From assembly GCF_003020125.1 (NCBI RefSeq), contig NZ_PYFW01000003.1, forward strand, positions 186,001 through 250,000: a DNA stretch of 64,000 bases, written 5' to 3'. Positions 1 to 7,824 of this stretch are shown piece after piece. Numbering within the stretch: position 1 is the first letter of the stretch; the number at the start of each line of letters is the position of its first letter. The notes beneath the pieces were generated by a model. The model was not told the DNA's origin. It was given only the letters and a program-made list of their open reading frames with translations, and made no database searches. A program made the position numbers and the translations under genes. Origin of the DNA: Bradyrhizobium sp. MOS003 (GTDB lineage: Bacteria > Pseudomonadota > Alphaproteobacteria > Rhizobiales > Xanthobacteraceae).

Positions 1-2
1 CC

Positions 3-905
3 TCGACCATCGCGGCGCTTGTGCCGCCGAGCATCACCGCGGTGGTGTACGGCGCCGTCGGCAACGTCTCGATCGCCGGCCTGTTCATGGCGGGCGTGGT
101 GCCGGGCCTGATGATCGGCTTCGGCCTGATGATCTATTGCTACTTCTTCGGCCCGTCCGGCCTGCGCAAGCCGCGGGCGCCGCTGCGGCAGGTGGTATTC
201 GCGGCCGGTGATGCGGCCCTGCCACTGATGATCCCGGTGATCCTGCTAGGGGGCATTTTGACCGGCTGGTTTACGCCGACGGAGGCCGGCGTCGTCGCTG
301 TCGTCTGGATCGTGCTGGTCGTGATCCCTGCACTCAATCGCGGGCACATCAACAACATCCCTTACGATTTCTGCATTGCCGGACTGATCTTCTCGCTGCC
401 GCTGGTCACCATCGGCGCCGCCAACGCCTTCGGCTGGATGCTCGCATATCTGCGGGGCGCGAGCTACATCGCCGATGTCATCACCTCGATGGCAGGTAAC
501 GATCCGCATCTGATCATGCTGCTGATGGTGCTGCTGTTCACCGTGGTCGGCGACTTCATCGAGCCGGTGCCGACCATCATCATCTTCATGCCGCTGGTCA
601 ACACACTGACGGAGGCCGGTGACATCAATAGCGTCCATATGGGCGTGGTGCTAATCGCCACGCTCGCCTTCGGCCTGATCACGCCGCCTTACGGGCTGGT
701 GCTGCTGATGGCCTCGAAATTCGTCGGGGTCAGTTTCGCGAAAGCGCTACGCGCTGCGTTGCCGATCTATCTGGTGTTCCTGGGGACGATCGCATTCGCG
801 ATCTACTTCCCGAGCGTGGTGCTGTGGCTGCCGCAGAAGGTGCTGCCGGAATCGGTCGGCTGCTTCAAGTCGCCGGCGGGGACCGGCTATATCTGTCCTA
901 GGTAA
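3..905 (+). CDS. TRAP transporter large permease (DctM-type), 5' end outside window
   Basis: The reading frame is open to the left edge, so this is the C-terminal part of the gene; 300 residues are visible. They form a series of hydrophobic membrane segments with the DctM-like stretch DFIEPVPTIIIFMPLV and the conserved LITPPYGL region. DctM subunits are inner-membrane secondary transporters that work with a small DctQ subunit and a periplasmic DctP protein to import carboxylates driven by an ion gradient. The partners would lie upstream, outside the window. The gene converges on the histidine phosphatase and overlaps its 3' end by 8 bases. The substrate cannot be told from this part. Family call is firm. 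Confidence 0.88.
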   Translation, partial: STIAALVPPSITAVVYGAVGNVSIAGLFMAGVVPGLMIGFGLMIYCYFFGPSGLRKPRAPLRQVVFAAGDAALPLMIPVILLGGILTGWFTPTEAGVVAVVWIVLVVIPALNRGHINNIPYDFCIAGLIFSLPLVTIGAANAFGWMLAYLRGASYIADVITSMAGNDPHLIMLLMVLLFTVVGDFIEPVPTIIIFMPLVNTLTEAGDINSVHMGVVLIATLAFGLITPPYGLVLLMASKFVGVSFAKALRAALPIYLVFLGTIAFAIYFPSVVLWLPQKVLPESVGCFKSPAGTGYICPR

Positions 906-1470
906 CGACTTGCTCGATGCGCCATTGGGCGCCGTCGCGGACGTAGCGAAACGGTGTGCCGTGGCTATTCCTGAAGTAGCTGCCGGACAGCGCGTTGGCC
1001 ATCCCCTGCATCACCGCATCATGGCAGACGAACAGGAGATCGTCGCCGGGATGACGGTCGAGCCACGCGGAGACGCACGCCAGCGACCGTTCCGTCATGG
1101 CGTCCCAGCTCTCGCCGTCGGCCGGCAGGATCGAGACGAGGCCCGTCGCCGAATTGACGCCGTGCTTGATCATGAGGTCGCGAACGGGCGGGCCCTCGAA
1201 GCTTCCGAAGTCGAACTCGATGATTCCGTCGTCGATCGCCAGCGGCACCGAGATCGCGGCCGCGATGATCTCGGCCGTTCGCGCCGCGCGGGCCAGGGGA
1301 CTTGCGACGATGCGGCTGATGCCGGCGCCGCGCAGCATGTCCACGGCCTCGTGCGCCTGCCGGAGGCCGTCCTCGTTCAGCGGATTGTCGGTCCGCCCCT
1401 GGAATCGTCCCTCGCGGTTCCAGTCGGTCGCGCCGTGACGAAGGCCGTAGAACGTGCGCGTGGGTGTCAC
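898..1470 (-). CDS. Histidine phosphatase family protein (phosphoglycerate mutase-like)
   Basis: 190 residues. The N-terminal phosphate pocket LRHGATDWN places the catalytic histidine at residue 12 and arginine at residue 11, and a second histidine sits in VCHDAVMQG at residue 150, as in two-histidine phosphatases. The NREGRFQGRTDNPLN segment is typical of the cobalamin phosphatase / PGAM-like branch. It may dephosphorylate a small metabolite; the substrate is unknown. Its start overlaps the end of the upstream enoyl-CoA hydratase gene by 4 bases, so the two are probably translated from one mRNA. Its 3' end overlaps the convergent TRAP gene. Confidence 0.88.
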   Translation of the reverse strand: MTPTRTFYGLRHGATDWNREGRFQGRTDNPLNEDGLRQAHEAVDMLRGAGISRIVASPLARAARTAEIIAAAISVPLAIDDGIIEFDFGSFEGPPVRDLMIKHGVNSATGLVSILPADGESWDAMTERSLACVSAWLDRHPGDDLLFVCHDAVMQGMANALSGSYFRNSHGTPFRYVRDGAQWRIEQVVT

Positions 1471-2261
1471 TTCGACTTGCTCGTGAACTTCTTTACGGCG
1501 GCACGGAATTCTTCCGTGTTCATCGCCATGATGATCTTGTGCTCCTCGGCGTCGAGCTGCTGCTTCACGGGCGTGGTGGCGGCCTGGTAGACCAGCGATT
1601 TGGTGCCGGCGATTGCGGCCGGCGGGTTCTGCGCCAGCCGCTCGGCGAGTTGTCGCGTCGCCGCTTTGAGTTCAGCGGCCGGCACGGTCTTGGCGACGAG
1701 CCCCCATTCATAGGCCTGCTGCGCGGTAAAATTGTCCTCGGCGAGGAAGATCTGCAGCGCGCGGCGGGAGCCCACCGTGCCGACGATGCCGACCGTCGAG
1801 CCGCCATCCGGTGACACCCCGATCTTGGCATAAGCGGGTGTGAACTTGGCGTCGTCGGCGGCGATGCAGAGATCGGTGATGAAGGCGAGGCCCATGCCGG
1901 CGCCGGCGGCCGAGCCGTGCACGCTGGACAACGAGATTTTCGGCATGCGCCTGATAATCTCGATGAAGGCGTGGTAGTGCTTCAGGAGCTCGCCGACCAC
2001 CGGCGTCACCGTGCCCGCTTCGGCGGCCGCTCCGATCGTCTGCAGATCACCGCCGGCCGAAAACGCACGGCCTTCGCCCTCGATCACCAGGACCTTGATG
2101 TCGTCCGCGCCTTCGAGATAGGCCGCGAGCTGCTCGAGCTTCTGCGCGATGGCGAGGTTGATGGAGTTGTAGGCTGTGGGACGGTTAAGCGTGATGGTCG
2201 CGATCGGGCCGTCGATCCGCAGCAGGGCGGGATCATCGGGCAGGGAGATGGGAGCGGTCAT
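1467..2261 (-). CDS. Enoyl-CoA hydratase/isomerase family protein
   Basis: 264 residues, the normal length for the crotonase family. Visible hallmarks are the CoA-binding/oxyanion-hole segment FSAGGDLQTIG and the second oxyanion segment HGSAAGAGMGLAF. Residues equivalent to the two catalytic glutamates of classical hydratases are not obvious: the second motif continues into FITDLCIAADDAKFTPAY, and the position usually held by the distal glutamate lies in GVSPDGG, so it may be an isomerase or another crotonase. It likely acts in acyl-CoA metabolism in the cytoplasm. It is the first gene of a two-gene minus-strand unit with the histidine phosphatase. Confidence 0.88.
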   Translation of the reverse strand: MTAPISLPDDPALLRIDGPIATITLNRPTAYNSINLAIAQKLEQLAAYLEGADDIKVLVIEGEGRAFSAGGDLQTIGAAAEAGTVTPVVGELLKHYHAFIEIIRRMPKISLSSVHGSAAGAGMGLAFITDLCIAADDAKFTPAYAKIGVSPDGGSTVGIVGTVGSRRALQIFLAEDNFTAQQAYEWGLVAKTVPAAELKAATRQLAERLAQNPPAAIAGTKSLVYQAATTPVKQQLDAEEHKIIMAMNTEEFRAAVKKFTSKSK

Positions 2262-2448
2262 TTGAAAATCTCCGGCAGGAGGTCATTGCTGCAACTAAAT
2301 CGCAGAAGGGCAGGAGTGACAATCCCCGACCGCCGCTCTTGCGCGGGGCGAAACGATAGGCTCAAATGGGTGGGCCTTTTCCAAGGGACGGACACGAGCG
2401 CCGGCTCCTCGTAAGGTCAGCAATCAAATCAGCGAGAGGGGAGACGAC

Positions 2449-2490
2449 ATGGGTTACGCTCGTGTCTTCCGGAAATGGGCTGTTCGATGA
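2449..2490 (+). CDS. Putative 13-codon leader ORF upstream of the ferredoxin reductase
   Basis: An ATG at 2449 follows a very strong Shine-Dalgarno sequence (GAGAGGGGAG, 2434-2443). The frame encodes only 13 residues (MGYARVFRKWAVR) and stops with a TGA that overlaps the ATG of the reductase at 2487 as ATGA. The reductase itself has no comparable ribosome site of its own. The arrangement suggests translational coupling of the reductase to this leader. It could also be the remnant of a longer upstream gene. Seen directly in the sequence; function is inferred. Confidence 0.45.
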   Translation: MGYARVFRKWAVR

Positions 2491-3707
2491 GCAATGGTCC
2501 GGTGATCATCGTCGGTGCCGGCCATGGCGGCTATCAGGTCGCGGCATCGCTGCGCCAGGCGGGCTTTGCCGAGCGCATCTGCCTGATCAACGACGAGGCG
2601 CATCTGCCCTATCAGCGACCGCCTTTGTCCAAGGCCTATATCAAGGGCTCGGCCGGTCCTGTGAGCCTGATGTTCCGGCCCGATAAATTCTACCAGGACC
2701 AGAAGATCGAGCTGATCGCGGGGCGCGCAGTGTCGATCGACCGCGCCGGCCACAAGGTGCTGCTCGCCTCGGGCGAGACGCTGGCCTACGGCCATCTCGT
2801 GCTGGCCACCGGTGCGCGCAACCGGCTGCTCGATCTGCCCAACGCCAATCTGCCCGACGTGAAATATCTGCGCATCCTCGACGAGAGCGAGGCGCTTCGC
2901 GCGATCATGCCCTCGAAGTCACGGGTCGTGGTGATCGGCGCCGGTTTCATCGGCCTGGAATTCGCGGCGACCGCCCGGATCAAGGGCCTCGAGGTCGACG
3001 TGCTCGAGCTTGCCCCGCGCGTGATGGCGCGCGCGGTGACGGCGGAGGTCTCGGAGTATTTTCAAGAGCGCCACCGCGAGGCCGGCATCCGCATCCACCT
3101 CGGTGTGCAGGCCACCTCGATCGAGGCGGAGGGCGACAAGGTCACCGGCGTTTCCTTGAGCGACGGCCGGCATCTGCCCGCCGACCTCGTCGTGGTCGGC
3201 GTCGGCGTGCTGCCGAACATCGAGCTTGCAGCGGAAGCCGGGCTGCCGGTCGCCGCCGGCATCATCGTCGACGAATATCTTGCGACGGCCGATCTTGACA
3301 TCTCCGCGATCGGCGACTGCGCGCTGTTCGCCAGCCCGCGCTTCGGCGGATCGCTGCGGCTGGAATCGGTGCAGAACGCCACCGACCACGCCCGCTGCCT
3401 CGCGGCGCGGCTGACCGGTGACAGGAAGCCCTATGACAGCCATCCCTGGTTCTGGAGCGACCAGGGCGACGACAAGCTCCAGATCTCAGGCCTCACCACC
3501 GGCTACGACCGCGTCGTGCTGCGCGGCAGCGCCGCGAGCAAGGCGTTTTCCGCGTTCTGCTACAAGGGTGACAAGCTGCTCGGCATCGAATCCATCAACC
3601 GCGCCGGCGACCACATGTTCGGTCGCCGCTTGCAGGGCATGAACCGCTCGATCACGCCGGCGCAGGCCGCGGATGAGAGTTTTGATCTGAAGAGCGCGCT
3701 GGCCTAG
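2487..3707 (+). CDS. FAD-dependent ferredoxin reductase (BphA4/rhodocoxin reductase type)
   Basis: 406 residues from the ATG at 2487. Two dinucleotide-binding motifs are visible: IIVGAGHGGYQVA near the N-terminus for FAD and VVVIGAGFIGLEFAA near residue 150 for NAD(P)H. SAIGDCALF near residue 275 is the second FAD contact, and PWFWSDQGDDKLQI is typical of the putidaredoxin/rhodocoxin reductase C-terminal domain. Such enzymes pass electrons from NADH to a [2Fe-2S] ferredoxin that serves a P450 or dioxygenase. No ferredoxin gene lies next to it. An in-frame ATG at 2475 is possible, but the ATGA coupling to the leader ORF favours 2487. Confidence 0.92.
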   Translation: MSNGPVIIVGAGHGGYQVAASLRQAGFAERICLINDEAHLPYQRPPLSKAYIKGSAGPVSLMFRPDKFYQDQKIELIAGRAVSIDRAGHKVLLASGETLAYGHLVLATGARNRLLDLPNANLPDVKYLRILDESEALRAIMPSKSRVVVIGAGFIGLEFAATARIKGLEVDVLELAPRVMARAVTAEVSEYFQERHREAGIRIHLGVQATSIEAEGDKVTGVSLSDGRHLPADLVVVGVGVLPNIELAAEAGLPVAAGIIVDEYLATADLDISAIGDCALFASPRFGGSLRLESVQNATDHARCLAARLTGDRKPYDSHPWFWSDQGDDKLQISGLTTGYDRVVLRGSAASKAFSAFCYKGDKLLGIESINRAGDHMFGRRLQGMNRSITPAQAADESFDLKSALA

Positions 3708-4618
3708 GCCGCTGACAGCACCGCCGCCACTTCCGCGGCCGTCGGCATCGACGGCCCCGCGCCCATGCGCTGCACGCTGATCGAGGCGGCGGCGTTGGCG
3801 AAGGCGAGGGCGGCACGCACGGGCGCACCGTCGGCGAGTTGCGCCGCGAGCGCGCCGACAAAGCAATCGCCGGCGCCGGTGGTATCGACCGCCTTCACGG
3901 CACGCCCGGGCACGACGATCTCTTCGCGCCCCACAAGCGCGAGCACGCCGCGCCTGCCGAGCGTGACGCAGATGGTCTGGTCGGCGCGCGCCTGAAGCTG
4001 TCGCGCGACATCGATGATCCTCACGGCGTCGTCGCCGTCGGAGAGCTCGCTGCCTGCGAGGAAGCCGAGCTCGGTCTCGTTCAGCACGAGGATGTCGACC
4101 AGCGCGAGCAGCTCGCGCGACATCTTTTGCGCCGGCGCCGGGTTGAGCACGGTGACGACGCCGGCCTCGCGCGCGCGCCGGAAGAATGCAGTGATCGTCG
4201 GCAGCGGGATCTCGAACTGGCTGACCGCGACATCGCCCCTCGCCAGCGGCACGTCCGCGACATCATCCGTGCCGACCAGCGCATTGCTGCCGGGAATGAC
4301 GACGATGGTGTTGTCGGCCTCCGCGACAGTAATGATCGCCGTTCCGGTATGCGTGTCGGCGTCGCGCACCGGGCCGAGGTCGATGCCTTGCGCGCCGAGG
4401 AACGTCTTCAGCTCGGCGCCAAACGAATCCTTGCCGAGCCGGCCGATCAGCGTGGTCTTCGCGCCGAGCCGCGACGCCGCCACCGCCTGGTTCGCGCCCT
4501 TGCCGCCCGGAAAGTACAGCACCTCGCGGCCGGGGACTGTCTCGCCGACGCGCGGGTGGCGATCGGCAGTCGCCACCACATCCATGTTGATGCTGCCGGC
4601 GACGAAGACGCGCCCCAT
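3704..4618 (-). CDS. rbsK: Ribokinase (PfkB family)
   Basis: 304 residues. The N-terminal GSINMDVV, the substrate-binding GGKGANQAVAASRLG and the anion-hole/catalytic DTTGAGDCF with the catalytic aspartate at residue 251 all match ribokinase. It would phosphorylate ribose, or a related sugar or nucleoside, at the expense of ATP. It lies 18 bases downstream of a second PfkB kinase on the same strand, so both probably share a transcript. There is no ribose transporter nearby. Its 3' end overlaps that of the convergent ferredoxin reductase by 4 bases. Ribokinase is the best family match; the physiological sugar is not proven. Confidence 0.88.
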   Translation of the reverse strand: MGRVFVAGSINMDVVATADRHPRVGETVPGREVLYFPGGKGANQAVAASRLGAKTTLIGRLGKDSFGAELKTFLGAQGIDLGPVRDADTHTGTAIITVAEADNTIVVIPGSNALVGTDDVADVPLARGDVAVSQFEIPLPTITAFFRRAREAGVVTVLNPAPAQKMSRELLALVDILVLNETELGFLAGSELSDGDDAVRIIDVARQLQARADQTICVTLGRRGVLALVGREEIVVPGRAVKAVDTTGAGDCFVGALAAQLADGAPVRAALAFANAAASISVQRMGAGPSMPTAAEVAAVLSAA

Positions 4619-4636
4619 GACAAACCCCAGCGAACG

Positions 4637-5530
4637 CTAAGCCCTGACCTCGAAATCGTGCCGGACCTTGGCGATGTCGACGAGCGTCGGCAGGCCGGCC
4701 TCGTTGCCGAGGCGCTGGATCTTGAAGGTCGAGGCGGCCCGGGCAAAATCAAAGTGCTCGCGCCAGCTTTTGCCGGGATGAGCCAGATAGGAATAGACAT
4801 AGGCGCCGTGGAAGACGTCTCCGGCGCCGTTGGTGTCGATCACGCGCTCGCGCGGGATCGGCATCGCCGGCATCACCTGCACCGTGCCGGTCTCGTCGTA
4901 CCAGAGCAGGCCCTTCTCGCCCATGGTGATGCCGCCGATCTTGCAGCCGCGGCTCTTGAGATAGTCGAGCATCTTCTCCGGCGTCAGGTCCATCTGCTCG
5001 CACAGCCGCTCGGCGACAATGGCGACGTCGATATATTCCAGCAGCTCATGCGTGTTGGTGCGCAGGCCGCCGCCGTCGAGCGAGGTCAGAATGCCGGCCT
5101 CGCGGCAGACCTTGGCATAGTGGAGCGCGGCGTCCGGCTGGTGGCCATCCACGTGCAGCGCGCGGCAGCCGCCGAGATTGAGCATCGGAAAGGGGTGGAT
5201 GTGCTCGTCATCGCGGCAGCGGACGATAGCGCGCTTGCCGTCCTTGGGCATGATGAAGGAAAGGGAGGACTGGTTGACCTTCCGCCCGTGCAGCGAGATC
5301 GCGTATTTCGCGCACATGTCCTGGAACATGCGTCCCAGCCAGTCATTGGCCGCGGTGGCGATGAGATCCGGCACGATGCCGAGCTTGGCGCAGCAAAACG
5401 CCGCCGTCACCGCGTTGCCGCCGAAGGAAACGGCGTAGTCCGAAGCCACGTGCTTCTCGTCCCCGGTCGGCATGTGGTCGGTGATGAAGACGACGTCGAT
5501 ATAGGTCTGTCCGATGAAGAGAGCCTGCAT
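4637..5530 (-). CDS. PfkB-family sugar kinase
   Basis: 297 residues from the ATG at 5530 (MQALFIGQTYIDVV); an open frame extends further upstream but lacks family similarity. FGGNAVTAAFCCAKLG is the first PfkB signature and DTNGAGDVFHGAY the second, with the catalytic aspartate at residue 238. Segments such as RCRDDEHIHPFPML and LHVDGHQPDAALHYAK resemble the ketohexokinase/sulfofructose-kinase side of the family, but the substrate cannot be assigned. It is the first gene of a two-kinase unit with the ribokinase downstream. The 5' region (5531-5752) is shared divergently with the VOC gene. Confidence 0.85.
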   Translation of the reverse strand: MQALFIGQTYIDVVFITDHMPTGDEKHVASDYAVSFGGNAVTAAFCCAKLGIVPDLIATAANDWLGRMFQDMCAKYAISLHGRKVNQSSLSFIMPKDGKRAIVRCRDDEHIHPFPMLNLGGCRALHVDGHQPDAALHYAKVCREAGILTSLDGGGLRTNTHELLEYIDVAIVAERLCEQMDLTPEKMLDYLKSRGCKIGGITMGEKGLLWYDETGTVQVMPAMPIPRERVIDTNGAGDVFHGAYVYSYLAHPGKSWREHFDFARAASTFKIQRLGNEAGLPTLVDIAKVRHDFEVRA

Positions 5531-5752
5531 TGCTTGTCCGTCATGCGCTTTGTGGTCCAGGCCGGCGCGCGTACTGTAGCACCGGTTCCGCTCGGGGATC
5601 GCTGAAATTATTCGCAAATCTGCCGCCCCAAGCGCTTGAGGTCAGCATGGGGCCGGAATACGACCATCACCGGGCAATGCCAAGCCCGGACAAACGCCGT
5701 GTTTCGGCGCATTGGTTCCAGGTCAACAAAGGGTCGATCACATGGGGGAGAT

Positions 5753-6601
5753 ATGATCACTGGCCTCGATCACATCGTCGCTCTGGTCAGGGATATCGGT
5801 GCAGCCAAGGCGGCCTACCAGACGCTGCTCGCCCGCGCCCCGGCCTGGCAGAACTCCGGCGAGGGCGCCGACCGGGTGCTGTTCACCCTCGAGAACATGA
5901 CGATCGAGTTGATGGCGCCGAGCGGTTTCAGCGTCACCGCCGACCGCATGCGCGCGCTGCTCGACGACCACGAGGGCGTGCTCGCCAGCCTGTGCTTTCG
6001 TGTCGCGGACATGAGCAAAATGCACCGGCGGCTGGGGCGGGTGGCCTTGAGTCCGGATCCGGTCGCCGAGGTCGAAAGCAGCGATTCGGAAACAGGCAAT
6101 GTCCTGTACTGGAAGCGCACGCGCGCCGCCACGGAACTCACGCGCGGCGTGCGCATGTTCTTCCTCGAGCTGGCCGACGAGCGTCCGCTTTCGCGAGCGA
6201 CCGACGTCGCGCCGATCGACGCGCTCGATCACGTCGTGATCACCACCGAGGATTCCGAACGCGCCGCCGCGCTCTACGGCGCACGGCTCGGCCTCGATTT
6301 GGCGCTCGACCGCTCGCACCAGGATTGGGGCCAGCTGATGTTCTTCCGCTGCGGCGATCTCATTGTCGAGGTGGTGCGCCGACCGGTCGCCGGGGGTGAC
6401 CTCGCGCATGACCGTCTGTGGGGCCTGAGCTGGCGGGTCGCCGACATCGACGCCACGCGCGCCCGCCTGATCGCCGCCGGCCTCGACGTCACTGAGGTCC
6501 GCAACGGCCGCAAGCCGGGCACGCGGATCATGACGGTGCGGAATGGGACCTGCGGGATTCAGACGGTGCTGCTGGAGCGCTCGCCGAAGCCGGTGGATTG
6601 A
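5753..6601 (+). CDS. VOC (glyoxalase/dioxygenase fold) family protein with two VOC-like domains
   Basis: 282 residues from the ATG at 5753, which is preceded by GGGGGAG at 5744-5750. Two glyoxalase-like modules are visible: residues 1-130, beginning ITGLDHIVALVRD, and about 155-280, beginning IDALDHVVITTED. The histidines in LDHIV and LDHVV are the usual first metal ligands of such modules. Possible roles are a metal-dependent lyase, isomerase, dioxygenase or a resistance protein; the substrate is unknown. A B-type palindrome follows 4 bases after the stop codon. The gene stands alone between the divergent kinase unit and a TetR regulator. Confidence 0.8.
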   Translation: MITGLDHIVALVRDIGAAKAAYQTLLARAPAWQNSGEGADRVLFTLENMTIELMAPSGFSVTADRMRALLDDHEGVLASLCFRVADMSKMHRRLGRVALSPDPVAEVESSDSETGNVLYWKRTRAATELTRGVRMFFLELADERPLSRATDVAPIDALDHVVITTEDSERAAALYGARLGLDLALDRSHQDWGQLMFFRCGDLIVEVVRRPVAGGDLAHDRLWGLSWRVADIDATRARLIAAGLDVTEVRNGRKPGTRIMTVRNGTCGIQTVLLERSPKPVD

Positions 6602-6605
6602 TTCT

Positions 6606-6713
6606 GTCATTCCGGGGCGGCGCGAGGCGACGAGCCCGGAATCCATTCATCCACCGTCCCTGCAAGCACAATGGATTCCGGGCTCGCGCCCAAGAGGCGC
6701 GCCCCGGAATGAC
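6606..6713. repeat. Intergenic palindrome, family B (GTCATTCCGGGGCG arms)
   Basis: The left arm begins GTCATTCCGGGGCGGCGCG and the right arm ends GGCGCGCCCCGGAATGAC. Inside, CGAGCCCGGAATCCATT pairs with AATGGATTCCGGGCTCG. The whole 108-base unit could form a long imperfect hairpin. It sits between the VOC gene and the TetR gene and has no coding potential. It resembles the dispersed extragenic palindromes of bradyrhizobial genomes. Only one copy is seen in this window. Confidence 0.75.
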
Positions 6714-6795
6714 GGAGCCAACCGGCAACCTTGCGTTCTCAAACGCCCGCCCACGTGTTACACGCGTCTTGTAAGCACCCCAGCGAGCATCCGGT

Positions 6796-7503
6796 TTGGC
6801 GAAGGCAAAGCGAACTCTGAAATGGCAGCGCGACCCCGAGGGGATGCGGCTGCGCATTCTCGAAGCCGCCAAGCAGGAGTTTTCCGCCCATGGCCTCGCC
6901 GGCGCGCGCGTCGACCGCATCGCGGCCAAGGCCGGCGCCAACAAGCGCATGCTCTACTATCACGTCGGCAACAAGGACGAGCTCTATCTCGCCGTGCTCG
7001 AAGGCGCCTATGACAAGATCCGCAGCGAGGAGCGGGGGCTCGATCTCGAGCATCTCGATCCCCCCGAGGCGATCCGCCGGCTGATCGAGTTCACCTGGAA
7101 TTACTTCCTGCGCAATCCCGAGTTCCTGTCGCTGCTGCAGACCGAGAACCTCGCGCGCGCCAAACACCTGAAGAAATCGACCAAGGTCAAGTCGATGCAT
7201 TCGCCCTTCGTCGAGATGATCCGCACCGTGGTGCGCCGCGGCGTCGACAGCGGCGATTTCCAGGTCGCGGTCGATCCGGTGCAGCTCTACATTTCGATCG
7301 CGGGGCTGTGCTTCTTCTATCTCTCGAACTCGGCGACACTCAGCGTGATCTTCGGCCGCGATCTGCTGGACAAGAAAGCCAAGGACGAGCGGCTGGCGCA
7401 TATGGTCGGGTTGGTGCTCGCTGCGCTGACGGGACAGTCGTTCGCGCTGTTCGAGATTGCCAAGGCGCCGAAGCCGCGGACAGCTATGGTGCAGCCGGTT
7501 TAG
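6796..7503 (+). CDS. TetR/AcrR family transcriptional regulator
   Basis: 235 residues from a TTG start at 6796. The N-terminal helix-turn-helix region reads ILEAAKQEFSAHG followed by VDRIAAKAGANKRMLYYHV and GNKDELYLAVLEG, the classic TetR pattern. The C-terminal ligand domain (residues 90-235) resembles the TetR_C branch found in RutR-like regulators. It is cytoplasmic and probably binds a small ligand. It lies upstream of the NMT1-type ABC importer and may control it, although 321 bases of repeats separate them. No perfect operator was recognised next to it. Confidence 0.88.
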   Translation: MAKAKRTLKWQRDPEGMRLRILEAAKQEFSAHGLAGARVDRIAAKAGANKRMLYYHVGNKDELYLAVLEGAYDKIRSEERGLDLEHLDPPEAIRRLIEFTWNYFLRNPEFLSLLQTENLARAKHLKKSTKVKSMHSPFVEMIRTVVRRGVDSGDFQVAVDPVQLYISIAGLCFFYLSNSATLSVIFGRDLLDKKAKDERLAHMVGLVLAALTGQSFALFEIAKAPKPRTAMVQPV

Positions 7504-7531
7504 GTCGTAGCTCGGATGGAGCGATTTGCTC

Positions 7532-7612
7532 CGTCATTGCGAGCGCAGCGAAGCAATCCAGAACTCTTTCCGCGGCGGCAGTCTGGATTGCTTCGCTGCG
7601 CTCGCAATGACG
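7532..7612. repeat. Dispersed palindrome family A, copy 1 (perfect 31-base arms)
   Basis: Arms 7532-7562 and 7582-7612 are exact reverse complements, starting CGTCATTGCGAGCGCAGCG and separated by a 19-base loop. This is the most regular of six copies in the window. Transcribed, it would form a long stable hairpin. It lies just downstream of the TetR gene. Confidence 0.92.
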
Positions 7613-7645
7613 CGAGTGGAGGCAGCCGTGCACCTACTCCGCTCT

Positions 7646-7698
7646 CGTGCCCCGGCTCTGCGCAACACCGCTTCGCGCTGCAGCGCGTCCGGGACACG
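7646..7698. repeat. Dispersed palindrome family C, short copy
   Basis: CGTGCCCCGG at 7646-7655 is the near reverse complement of CCGGGACACG at 7689-7698 (one mismatch). The interior GCTTCGCGCTGCAGCGCG also forms local pairing. The same CCGGCTCTGC...GCGTCCGGGACACG pattern recurs in the composite element at 29642-29771, so it is a family rather than a chance hairpin. Confidence 0.7.
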
Positions 7699-7824
7699 GA
7701 GGCGATCATCCCATCTCCAAACCACCCCGGGAACCGCCGCAAAACGTCACAGGGAAAGCTCTGGACAGTATTTATCCAACGGGTTAATTTCTCCGACAAC
7801 GAACAACAATGCCGGGAGTGAAAA

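Larger units (their letters stand above)
7504..7824. other. Gene-free interval holding A- and C-type repeats
   Basis: This 321-base interval separates the TetR gene from the ABC importer. It holds a perfect A-type palindrome (7532-7612) and a C-type palindrome (7646-7698). The remaining 120 bases before the permease gene must hold its promoter; no convincing -35/-10 pair stands out. A Shine-Dalgarno GGGAG lies at 7814-7818. Open frames across the repeats are artefacts. Confidence 0.7.

Noticed and set aside
3839..5605. A long open frame on the plus strand opposite the two PfkB kinases.
   Set aside because: It is antisense to two intact kinase genes, has low-complexity basic and acidic composition and no family motif; it arises from third-position GC bias.
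7532..7612. The perfect palindrome considered as a CRISPR repeat or intrinsic terminator.
   Set aside because: Its copies are solitary and far apart with no spacers, and no U-run follows; it is better described as a dispersed extragenic palindrome.
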